Of a stretch of DNA of 6,567 nucleotides, positions 1 through 6,382 are shown one piece after another (position 1 is the first letter of the stretch; each line of letters starts with the position of its first letter). The notes below the pieces were generated by a model that did no database searches, had not been told where the DNA came from, and saw nothing but the letters and a program-made list of their open reading frames with translations. The DNA lies in contig DAHZZC010000328.1 of assembly GCA_027435495.1 (NCBI GenBank), positions 1 through 6,567 on the forward strand, in the 5' to 3' direction. The position numbers and the translations under genes are program-made. This DNA is from Planctomycetales bacterium. Its GTDB lineage: Bacteria > Planctomycetota > Planctomycetia > Isosphaerales > Isosphaeraceae.

Positions 1-1318
1 CGGTGGCGCCGTGGATATGGCCCCCCTTCACGCCGCCGCCGGCCAGCCACATCGTGAAACCGTAGTGATTGTGGTCGCGGCCGTTCATCTTCCCCTGGTT
101 CGAACCGGGGGTGGGTAACTCGACGGTCGGCGTCCGGCCAAACTCGCCGCCCCACATCACGAGCGTGTCTTCCAGCATCCCACGCTGCTTGAGGTCCTTC
201 AAAAACGCCCCGATCGCCCGGTCGCACTGGCCGGCCAGGCGACGGTGGCCCGCCTCGAGGTCGTCGTGGTTGTCCCAGGGCTGGCCGTCGCCGTGGTAGA
301 GCTGGATGAACCGGACCCCTCGCTCCAGCAGTCGGCGGGTCACCAGCAGTTGCCGGGCGTGGACGCCCGGCCCGTACATCTCCCGGATCGATTCCGGTTC
401 CTGGTTGTAGTCAAAGGCGTCGGCGGCCTCCGATTGCATTCGGTACGCCAGCTCAAACGACTGAATCCGGGCCTCCAGGTCGGCTTCACCGGGCCGGTGG
501 TCCAGGTGTCGGCGGTTCAGTTCGGCGAGCAGGTCAAGCTGCGCCATCTGTGCCCGCGGGCCGACGGATTTGTTCCGGATGTAGGCGATCAGCTTCTCAA
601 TGTCGCTGTGCCGGCTGTCGATGTACGTCCCCTGGAAGATCCCCGGCAAAAACGCCGACTGCCAGTTCTGCGACTCTGCGATCGGGAAGCCCCCCGGGCA
701 CATCACGATGAACCCGGGAAGGTTCTGGTTCTCCGTCCCGAGCCCGTACATCATCCACGAGCCGAAACACGGCCGGGCCATCCGGGCCTCGCCGCAGTTC
801 ATCAGCATCAGCGAGGGCTCGTGATTCGGAACGTCGGCGTGCATCGACCGGATCACGCAGATCTCGTCGATCATCTACGCCGTGTGCGCGAAGAGGTCGC
901 TCACCTCGATCCCACTCTGCCCGTACTTCCGGAACCGGAACGGCGACCCAAGCGCCGCCCCCGTCTTCCGCTCAGTCGGCAGGCTGATCGGGACCGGCTT
1001 ACCGTGGTACTTCGCCAGCGCCGGCTTGGGGTCGAAGGTGTCGACGTGCGATGGCCCACCGTTCATGAAAAGATGCACGACCCGCTTTGCCTTCGCCGGC
1101 AGCGGAGCCGCCTTCGGCAGGAGCGGGTTGATCGCGATCCGGCCCGTCGACGGCCCGAGCGGCAGACTCCGGTCGGGCGTCGCCTCGGCGGCCAGTAGAC
1201 CCGCCTCCGACATCAGTCCGCCAAGCGCCAGGGCCCCCATCCCCATCCCTGACCGGCACAACAACTCCCTCCGCGTGAGGGTCAAATCCTCCGCGCCCGG
1301 GCGACGATGATCCGACAT
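1..1318 (-). pseudogene. DUF1501 (sulfatase-like fold) exported protein, in-frame amber at codon 148, C-terminus beyond window
   Basis: The start at 1318 gives MSDHRRPG, then a twin-arginine-like TRRELL (residues 15-20) and a hydrophobic Ala/Gly/Leu stretch to about residue 44, so Tat export is likely. Family blocks follow: FMNGGPSHVDTFDP (about 84-97), HADVPNHEPSLM (160-171), GDGQPWDNHDD (343-353), WGGEFGRTP (389-397) and GRDHNHYGF (413-421). These fit DUF1501, which is related to the alkaline phosphatase/sulfatase superfamily; substrate unknown. Codon 148 (875-877, minus strand) is TAG, just after DLFAHTA. I translated downstream by hand: the same frame stays open for 291 more codons to the window edge, all family-like. 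The lesion is therefore one nonsense codon, not a frameshift. About 40-50 C-terminal residues probably lie outside the window. The gene follows the PSD1 gene by 103 bp, a common planctomycete pairing. Family call very sure; nonfunctionality less so. Confidence 0.88.
875..877 (-). other. In-frame TAG inside the DUF1501 reading frame, directly followed by ATG
   Basis: On the minus strand the codons read GCG TAG ATG ATC GAC GAG ATC TGC. The homologous segment of DUF1501 proteins normally runs on as HTA-x-x-IDDICVIRSM, often with Gln, Lys or Glu at this place, so a single-base change from CAG, AAG or GAG would give TAG. The ATG touching the stop (872-874) could allow re-initiation, but no Shine-Dalgarno-like purine run precedes it. 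Confidence 0.85.
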
Positions 1319-1343
1319 GGCTGGACCCCCTGGATGCCCTGAC

Positions 1344-1389
1344 GAAACGGAAACCGGCTCCGAGTCTTCGAGGTGCCTGTCCCCGTTTC
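1344..1389 (-). repeat. Stem-loop in the PSD1-DUF1501 intercistronic spacer (REP-like)
   Basis: Plus-strand 1344-1361 (starting gaaacggaaaccgg) and 1372-1389 (ending ccccgtttc) form an 18-bp imperfect inverted repeat with a 10-nt loop (1362-1371). Read as minus-strand RNA, 14 pairs are Watson-Crick, two are G-U and two are mismatched; the outer 11 pairs are unbroken. It lies between the PSD1 stop and the DUF1501 start. It could attenuate transcription, protect the upstream mRNA end, or be a dispersed repetitive element. There is no U-run directly after the stem on the minus strand, so it is not a classic intrinsic terminator. Confidence 0.6.
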
Positions 1390-1415
1390 CTCAGAGCTTC
1401 CCCGTTTCCTCAGAG
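1381..1415. repeat. 16-bp direct repeat, two copies 3 bp apart
   Basis: The sequence ccccgtttcctcagag occurs at 1381-1396 and again, identical, at 1400-1415, separated by ctt. The first copy provides the outer end of one arm of the adjacent stem-loop, so the second copy gives an alternative, shorter pairing (ccgtttc, 1402-1408) with gaaacgg at 1344-1350. It looks like a local duplication of the element's edge. Confidence 0.8.
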
Positions 1416-1421
1416 TCTTTT

Positions 1422-4274
1422 TTATTCCTCAAACATGAATTCATTCGTCAGCAACAGGACCTGCGCGAGCTGTTCCCAGGGCGTTAGGCCGCCGGCCGGG
1501 CCGGTGGCCGGCTGCTTCCAGCCGTCCGGCGCGGCCGAGAGCCGGTGGAGGAAGCCGTCGGCCATCGCTAGCTCCTCGGGCTCGGGCGACCGGAGCAAGA
1601 CCCGGCGATAGAGGCGCCTGATCCCCTGCGAAGGGTCCGACGAATCATCGGGCCTCGCCTCGGCGGCGAGCCGCCGGGCCTGCTCGTGCAGGAACGGACT
1701 ATTCATCAGGAAGAGAGCCTGCTGTGGGACCGTGGTGACGAACCGCCTCGGGCTCGTCGCGTCTGGGACCGCGAAGTCAAACGTCCGGTAGAGTCCGTCG
1801 AGGTTCTGGCGGTCGATGAAGCCGTAGACCGTCCGCCGGGGCGAGAACGGCGGCTCCGTGATCGTCACCGGGCGGCCGCCGAGCGTCGGGTCGAGCGCTC
1901 CGGAGACCGCCAGGATCGCGTCTCGCATCGACTCGAAGTCAAGCCGCTGTGGGTTGAACCGCCAGACGAGCCGGTTCTCCGGGTCGATCGCCTGGGCCTC
2001 GGGCCGCGGAACGCTCGATTGCCGATACGTGTTCGAAAGCATGATCCGGCGGTGGAGCGCCTTGATCGACCACCCCTCGGCGACGAACGACGAGGCCAGG
2101 TGGTCGAGCAGCTCGGGGTGGGTCGGCGGGTCGCTCCGCAGGCCGAAGTCGCTCGGAGTGTCGACCAGTCCCTTGCCGAGGTGCCAGGCCCAGAGGCGAT
2201 TGACCAGCACCCGGGCCGTCAGCGGGTTCTTCGGATCGGCGATCGCCCGGGCCAGCTCCAGCCGTCCGCTCCCGTCGCGGAACGGCGCTGGCTTCGGCCC
2301 GGAAAGAGCCGTCAGGAACCGACGAGGGACCTGCTTCCCCGGACGACCCGGATTCCCCCGGATGAAAACGTGCGGCTCGACCGGCTTCGGCGCGTCGACC
2401 ATCACCATCGCCCGAGCGGGGCCGTCGGGATCGGTAGCGTTCAGCCGGTCGATGGCGCCCTGGAGCTTCGCGAGTTCCTGGCCCTGCCGCTGGTTGAGCA
2501 GGAGTCGGCGGGGGTCGGTGACGTCCCTCAGCGAAAGCGGCGAGCCAGGCCCCTGGATCGCGAGCCGGAGCGATTCCCAGTCGGCCTCCCCCAGAGGCTT
2601 CGCCGGCCGGGCCTTGAGGTTTGTTTCGAGCCGATCGAAGAGCGCCACATAACGCCCGACGAGATCGTCCAGGCTCTTCGGATCGGTCGCCAGAACCTCG
2701 CGGACCACCAGCGGATGGACGGGGGCTCCCTTCGGATCGGCCAGGAGTTTCCGACGAACTTCCCCCGCGTTCGCCGCGAATCGATCGGCCGGGATCGCCG
2801 AAAACGCCTTCCAGGACCGCCAGACCGGGTTGCGATCGGTCTCGCTCGACTCGAGAAACCTCGGCCAGAGGAAGGAAAACCCGCGGAGCCGCCGGGGCTC
2901 GAGACCCTCGGCCCTCGCCCGATCGTCGAGCTTCGGATTCCGGCCGTCGAACTTCAGGTCGTGGGCGGCCTTCAGATAGTGGGAAAATCGCCCCTGAAGG
3001 TCCGACTCAACCTCGGCCCGACGAGCCGCCAGGTAGTCGTCGCGGGCCTTCTCGGCCGTCGCCAGCTTCTTGAGGAACGCCGCGGCCCTCGGCGAGGTAT
3101 TCGAGCCCGGCCACTGGATCACCGGCAACTCGCCCGGCTCGACCGAGCTGGAGAAGACGCCATGCAGGGCGTAATAGTCGTCGCTCGGGATCGGGTCGAA
3201 CTTGTGGTCGTGGCACCGGGCGCAGGTGACGGTCAGCCCGAGCAGGCCCCGGGAGACGACATCGATCCGGTCGTCGATGATCTCGTTCTGATCGAGAAGG
3301 AACCGGCGGCCAACGGTCAGAAGCCCGAGTGCGGCGAGCGGCCGGGTATCCTTCGCCAGACCCTCGGCCATCGGAAGCCGATCGGCGGCAATCTGCTCGA
3401 CGAGGAACCGGTCGTAGGGGAGATCGGCGTTGAAGGCGTCGATCACGTAATCGCGGTAGGTGAACGAATAGGGGTATCGACGTTCCTGGGTGAAGACATA
3501 TCCCTTGGTGTCGGCGTATCGGGCGACATCGAGCCAGTGCCGTCCCCATCGCTCGCCATATCGTGGCGAGGCGAGCAGGCGGTCGATCAGTCGGGGGTAG
3601 GCGTCGGGGGCGGTGTCGGCCAGGAAGGCGTCGACCTCCTCGGCCGTCGGAGGAAGACCCCAGAGGTCGAGCGTGGCGCGTCGGATGAGGGTCCGACGAT
3701 CGGCCTCGGGCGAGGGCGCGATCCCCTTCGCTTCCAGCCGGGCGAGGATGTAGGCGTCCACCGACGTGGCGACCCAGGCCGAGTTCCTGACCTTCGGCGG
3801 TGGAGTCGGCCGGACGGGGCGGAACGCCCAGTGTTGCGCGACGGGATCGGAGTCGTCGGCGGTGATTATCCTGGAAGCTGGCCAGGGGGCGCCCATCGCC
3901 ACCCATTGCGAAAGCATCGCGACCTCGGCGTCGGAGAGCTTCTGCTTCGGCGGCATCTTGAGGTCGTCGTCGCGATACGTGATCGCCCGGATGGCGAGGC
4001 TCGCCTCGGGCTTTCCGGGAACGATCGCCGGCCCCTGATCGCCTCCCTTGATCATCGCCTCGCGACCATCGAGCCGAAGACCCGACGATTGCTTCCGCGC
4101 CCCATGACACCGGGCGCACTTCTCGACCAGGATCGGCCGGATGCGGGCCTCGAAAAACTCGGCCGCCTCGGGCGAGGGCCCCTCAGCCCGGGCCGGCAAC
4201 CCGCCGACAGCCACCACGATCGCCATCGCCATGAGGAGACGGCCTCGATTCCGGAGAGTCGAAGCTCGATCCAT
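1422..4274 (-). CDS. PSD1-type protein: PSCyt1 cytochrome-c-like, DUF1549 and DUF1553 domains, secreted
   Basis: This 950-aa protein is complete. Residues 1-30 form a signal peptide: a basic start (RASTLRNRGR), the core LLMAMAIVVAVGG, and cleavage probably after ARA. PSCyt1 follows (about 38-132): haem motif C53-A-R-C56-H57 and a likely axial methionine in LKMPPKQ (Met107). DUF1549 spans roughly 165-380, with typical ASPRYGERWGRHWLDVARYADTKG split over 236-258 and a second CARCH at 351-355 followed by DHKFDPIPSDDYYAL. The variable middle (about 400-660) precedes DUF1553, roughly 665-930, with ELARAIADPKNPLTARV, NRLWAWHLGKGLV, LSNTYRQSS and PQQALFLMNS. The length is normal. The frame stays open upstream to 4466, but the 64-residue extension lacks signal character; the ATG at 4274 has GAGGA seven bases upstream. 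Families of this type are thought to act in the periplasm, possibly in redox-linked polymer breakdown. No reaction is established. Confidence 0.95.
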   Translation of the reverse strand: MDRASTLRNRGRLLMAMAIVVAVGGLPARAEGPSPEAAEFFEARIRPILVEKCARCHGARKQSSGLRLDGREAMIKGGDQGPAIVPGKPEASLAIRAITYRDDDLKMPPKQKLSDAEVAMLSQWVAMGAPWPASRIITADDSDPVAQHWAFRPVRPTPPPKVRNSAWVATSVDAYILARLEAKGIAPSPEADRRTLIRRATLDLWGLPPTAEEVDAFLADTAPDAYPRLIDRLLASPRYGERWGRHWLDVARYADTKGYVFTQERRYPYSFTYRDYVIDAFNADLPYDRFLVEQIAADRLPMAEGLAKDTRPLAALGLLTVGRRFLLDQNEIIDDRIDVVSRGLLGLTVTCARCHDHKFDPIPSDDYYALHGVFSSSVEPGELPVIQWPGSNTSPRAAAFLKKLATAEKARDDYLAARRAEVESDLQGRFSHYLKAAHDLKFDGRNPKLDDRARAEGLEPRRLRGFSFLWPRFLESSETDRNPVWRSWKAFSAIPADRFAANAGEVRRKLLADPKGAPVHPLVVREVLATDPKSLDDLVGRYVALFDRLETNLKARPAKPLGEADWESLRLAIQGPGSPLSLRDVTDPRRLLLNQRQGQELAKLQGAIDRLNATDPDGPARAMVMVDAPKPVEPHVFIRGNPGRPGKQVPRRFLTALSGPKPAPFRDGSGRLELARAIADPKNPLTARVLVNRLWAWHLGKGLVDTPSDFGLRSDPPTHPELLDHLASSFVAEGWSIKALHRRIMLSNTYRQSSVPRPEAQAIDPENRLVWRFNPQRLDFESMRDAILAVSGALDPTLGGRPVTITEPPFSPRRTVYGFIDRQNLDGLYRTFDFAVPDATSPRRFVTTVPQQALFLMNSPFLHEQARRLAAEARPDDSSDPSQGIRRLYRRVLLRSPEPEELAMADGFLHRLSAAPDGWKQPATGPAGGLTPWEQLAQVLLLTNEFMFEE

Positions 4275-4281
4275 CAGCCGA

Positions 4282-4286
4282 TCCTC
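4282..4286 (-). promoter_or_regulatory. Ribosome binding site GAGGA deciding the PSD1 start
   Basis: Minus-strand GAGGA lies seven bases before the ATG at 4274. It selects this start over the longer open frame to 4466, in agreement with the signal peptide beginning here. Confidence 0.7.
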
Positions 4287-4400
4287 GCTGCAAGAGTGAT
4301 TTCGAAGGCGGGAGGATTCGCCAGCCGGGTCGGATGGCGGGCAGGAGAGCGTACCGTCCCGGTCTGCAGGGTCGGATCCGCCTGGGTCACACCATCCCAA

Positions 4401-4429
4401 ATTATTCCACAATCCTCCAACGCCGACAA
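4401..4429 (-). promoter_or_regulatory. Candidate sigma70-type promoter for the PSD1-DUF1501 pair
   Basis: On the minus strand TTGTCG (4424-4429, 4 of 6 matches to TTGACA) is followed, after exactly 17 bp, by AATAAT (4401-4406, 5 of 6 matches to TATAAT). The AT-rich hexamer stands out in a GC-rich spacer. Transcription would start near 4394, leaving a leader of about 120 nt. This rests on consensus matching alone; planctomycete promoters are poorly characterised. Confidence 0.4.
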
Positions 4430-4585
4430 TCCCCTCTTCGTGCGCATCCGGGCATGATGGCGACAAGGTTCGCCTGGATCGTTCCTCCGAACCATGGAGA
4501 GCGACAAGCAGCGATCGGATAACCTTTCTTTGCGGTATTCGGTGCCTTCAGCGGCGATCGCGATGTTCTCGGCGCCAGGCTCCCC

Positions 4586-5050
4586 TTACTCTGTCATCTC
4601 GATATCGAAGGTGTTCGTATGTGGCTCGACTTTGAACTTTAGTACGGTCTGGCTCGGGTCGCTGTACCTGGGCGAGACCAGATTCTTGACGCGCACCTTC
4701 CTGGGCTGATTGAGGATCGGGATGCCCCCGGGGGTTCTCTCGAGCCCGGCGACCTCGGCGAGGCTAATGATCACGCGGTAGGCGCCGGCCAGCGCGCCGT
4801 CGCCGGGATTCACCGTCGTCAGGGAATAACTGCCGTCGGATCCAATCTCGCCGCTGGCGGAGCGGCCCTGCTTCAGATCGACGGGCATGAAGTTGACTGT
4901 CCCATTGGTAACCGGCTGGCCACCTCGCGTCACTCGCCCGGAGACCGGATAGCGCCGTCCCAGACCGTCGTCGCCGCACCCGACGACGAGGAGCATGAGC
5001 AAGAGGGGCGTGCAACGACGCTCTCGTTTCCACCGCGCATGATCCAACAT
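4586..5050 (-). CDS. Small planctomycete lipoprotein, likely transthyretin-like/carboxypeptidase-regulatory-like beta domain
   Basis: The 154-aa product begins MLDHARWKRERRCTP, then a hydrophobic core LLLMLLVV and a lipobox ending at Cys25 (LVVGC), followed by Gly-Asp-Asp. It is probably a lipid-anchored exported protein. The mature part reads YPVSGRVTRGGQPVTNGTVNF (34-54), SASGEIGSDGSYSLTTV (64-80) and GDGALAGAYRVII (83-95), the pattern of small beta-sandwich domains found in many planctomycete lipoproteins; the end is HTNTFDIEMTE. No catalytic residues are apparent. The frame is open to 5116, but the ATG at 5050 has GAGAGGA six bases upstream and places the signal peptide correctly; the ATG at 5065 overlaps that site. 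It lies 72 bp downstream of the DUF1559 gene and is probably co-transcribed with it, a frequent arrangement. The function is unknown. Confidence 0.85.
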   Translation of the reverse strand: MLDHARWKRERRCTPLLLMLLVVGCGDDGLGRRYPVSGRVTRGGQPVTNGTVNFMPVDLKQGRSASGEIGSDGSYSLTTVNPGDGALAGAYRVIISLAEVAGLERTPGGIPILNQPRKVRVKNLVSPRYSDPSQTVLKFKVEPHTNTFDIEMTE

Positions 5051-5056
5051 GATCGA

Positions 5057-5063
5057 TCCTCTC
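5057..5063 (-). promoter_or_regulatory. Ribosome binding site GAGAGGA deciding the lipoprotein start
   Basis: The minus-strand purine run sits six bases before the ATG at 5050. It rules out the ATG at 5065, whose first codons overlap it, and makes the longer frame to 5116 unlikely. Confidence 0.7.
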
Positions 5064-5122
5064 ATCCAGGGTTTTGGAAAGGGGCGTACCCGCCCGGGAA
5101 GACGCCCATCCCGCATCCGACA

Positions 5123-5885
5123 TCAATAGGCATCGGAACTGATGACCTCGCCGCCCGCCCGGCTGCCCAGTGCGCAGTAGGTCATCAGGTTGAGGCTGGA
5201 CTTGAGGAATCGGACGGAGCCGTCCCCGAACAGGAAATTCGCCCCGCCGGGGTGCTGGCTCTTGAAACCGGTGGAATCGTAGGAGAACCGGCAGCCGACC
5301 GGGTAATCGTGCCAGTTGTTGTAGCAGGGAGAGGTGGCGGGGTTGACGGTGTTGGAGTTCCAGCCGATCGGGATGGTGGTGCCGGCCACGCTGCCGTTGA
5401 AGTTCCAGAAGTTATTGTCCGCCACCTGGTACGGCAACGTCTCGCCGACGAGGATGGTATTGCTCAGGCCGTCCGTCACCGATTGGATCGAGACCATCTG
5501 GGCGCCGAAGTAATCGAACATCCCCCGCAGGCCAGGCGCGAGCGGACAGCCGGGGGACGGCTGATTCACGCCCCACGGTCCGGGCCAGCCGATACGCGGC
5601 TGCCCCGGGATGAGCTTGGTGGAGTAAGGGGTCTCCCACGGCAATGCCACGTAGTGGCTGGCATAGTTATCGCCAAAACTGCCGACGTAGTTCGAGGTTG
5701 TTCACGTCGATGTAGTTGTGGGTGGCCAGGCCGATCTGCTTGAGATTGTTGGTGCACTGGGCGCGGCGGGCGGCCTCGCGCGCCGCCTGCACCGCCGGCA
5801 ATAACAGGGCGATCAGGACAGCAATGATGGCGATGACCACCAGCAACTCGATCAGCGTGAAGCCGCTGCGCAACCGGTTCCTCAT
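5123..5885 (-). pseudogene. DUF1559 prepilin-like protein, apparently broken by an internal deletion with frameshift
   Basis: The 5' part (5885 to about 5700) encodes a type IV prepilin/pseudopilin N-terminus: G8-F9-TLIELLVVIAIIAVL with Glu13 (the fifth residue of the mature protein), then LLLPAVQAAREAARRAQC and TNNLKQIGLATHNYIDVNN. This frame then reads LELRRQFWR and stops (5667-5669). The family-like sequence resumes in another frame at about 5698 as TTSNYVGSFGDNYASHYV. It continues through TDGLSNTILVGE and SQHPGGANFLFGDGSVRFLK to a normal end, AGGEVISSDAY (stop 5123-5125). The second frame is closed upstream by a TGA at 5702-5704. Together the parts give about 250 residues, whereas the family is usually 300 or more, and the segment between HNY and NYVG is absent. 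A deletion not divisible by three fits best. Start 5885 is preferred because GGAGG lies five bases before it. Confidence 0.85.
5697..5705 (-). other. Probable deletion junction in the DUF1559 gene
   Basis: The N-terminal frame is family-like up to the codons for DVNN, and the C-terminal frame is family-like from TTSNYVG, so the switch falls within about 5697-5705 (minus-strand gaacaacc). The near-repeats aactacatcg and aactacgtcg lie on either side of the junction. The exact breakpoint cannot be set without an intact homologue. Confidence 0.6.
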
Positions 5886-6240
5886 GACTTCCTCCATTTG
5901 ATGCCGATGACTGGACGTGTTTTCCGAGACGGGATGACTAAATGATCCGACCGCCGGGGCGATCCCCTACCATGCGCCCACGGCCCAGGTCCCCGCCCGA
6001 GGAGTAGGCGGCACAGGAGTGGGGTGCATCACCGAACGGGGTCTCTTCGGGAGCCATCGACCCGCGGACATCAAAAGACGAGGGTTCGGGTCTCGCGCCG
6101 ATCGCACGCACCGACGAATCCTGGGTGCCCGTAGGAATAAGGCAACATCCCCGCGGCGATCGCACACTTGTCGACTTTTTTTACCGATCGAGCGAGTCCT
6201 CATTCACGTGCCCGCCGATGTTGTCCGATCGGTTCCCTTG
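5886..6240. other. Gene-free region upstream of DUF1559
   Basis: I see no supported gene in this stretch. Short open frames on both strands have biased, arginine/proline/serine-rich translations typical of random GC-rich DNA and no family motifs. The promoter of the DUF1559 gene should lie here, but no convincing -35/-10 pair was found. A gcgatcgc palindrome (6156-6163) and a run of seven T (6176-6182) are too far apart to form a standard terminator. Confidence 0.5.
5891..5895 (-). promoter_or_regulatory. Ribosome binding site GGAGG deciding the DUF1559 start
   Basis: Minus-strand GGAGG is five bases before the ATG at 5885. The alternative ATG at 5897 overlaps this site and would add only MEEV before MRNRLRSGFTLIELL. 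Confidence 0.75.
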
Positions 6241-6295
6241 TCGGAGCCGGCTCTGACCGGCGATCTTGGCGTGCCCTATGGCTACGTCCGGGTCG
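6241..6295 (+). repeat. REP-like copy A, left element plus core, right element missing
   Basis: The sequence cggagccggctctgaccggc (6242-6261) is a degenerate version of the left REP of copy B. It is followed by the same 25-bp core (6271-6295, starting gtgccctatggctacg) found in copies B and C. After the core the sequence diverges (atgactca) and no inverted right element is present. The offset to copy B is 65 bp. Confidence 0.75.
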
Positions 6296-6303
6296 ATGAC
6301 TCA

Positions 6304-6382
6304 TGTAGGAGCCGGCTCCAGCCGGCGATCTGCGCGTGCCCTATGGCTACGTCCGGGTCGCCAGCGGGAGCTGGCTCCTACA
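6304..6382 (+). repeat. REPIN-like element B: two inverted REPs forming a 27-bp stem
   Basis: The left REP, 6304-6330, starts tGTAGgagccggctcc. It has the GTAG foot and a perfect 7-bp hairpin gccggct/agccggc (6311-6317 with 6320-6326). The right REP, 6356-6382, is the inverted counterpart and ends ggctcctaca, with its own hairpin gccagc/gctggc (6360-6365 with 6370-6375). The two arms pair over 27 positions with 23 Watson-Crick and two G-T pairs, leaving a 25-nt loop. The layout and the GTAGGAGC...GCGAT pattern resemble REP/REPIN elements of Pseudomonas, which are mobilised by RAYT transposases. No transposase is present in the window. Confidence 0.75.

Larger units (their letters stand above)
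4275..4585. other. 311-bp spacer between lipoprotein and PSD1 genes
   Basis: No coding sequence is supported here. The open frames in it are continuations or shadows of PSD1 and have no family-like content. It holds one plausible minus-strand promoter (4401-4429) and the PSD1 ribosome binding site. Short palindromes such as gcgatcgc occur just downstream of the lipoprotein stop, but I find no convincing hairpin plus T-run terminator. Confidence 0.6.

Noticed and set aside
245..1198. A 317-codon open frame on the plus strand
   Set aside because: It is the complement of the DUF1501 gene, with low-complexity Arg/Pro/Val-rich translation and no recognisable family.
3007..4119. A 370-codon minus-strand frame within PSD1
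   Set aside because: It is another frame of the PSD1 coding sequence; its translation is Arg/Ser/Pro-rich and lacks motifs, while the PSD1 frame carries the CxxCH and DUF1549 signatures.
1686..4457. A 923-codon open frame on the plus strand opposite the PSD1 gene
   Set aside because: It is antisense to a gene with clear domains, its translation is Arg/Pro/Gly/Val-rich without motifs, and such mirror frames are common in GC-rich coding DNA.
4275..4466. A 64-residue N-terminal extension of PSD1
   Set aside because: The open frame continues, but the extension has no signal peptide character and would bury the real one; a Shine-Dalgarno site supports the start at 4274.
5123..5650. An independent 175-residue protein starting with GTG at 5650
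   Set aside because: There is no ribosome binding site, and family-like residues (TTSNYVGSFGDNYASHY) continue upstream in the same frame, so it is the C-terminal part of the DUF1559 gene.
5938..6165. A possible small minus-strand gene upstream of DUF1559
   Set aside because: It has no convincing ribosome binding site, motif or membrane segment, and overlapping frames of similar length exist on both strands.
6151..6182. Possible terminator (gcgatcgc palindrome and seven T)
   Set aside because: The palindrome has no loop and lies 12 bases before the T-run, so it is not a standard intrinsic terminator, and no plus-strand gene precedes it.
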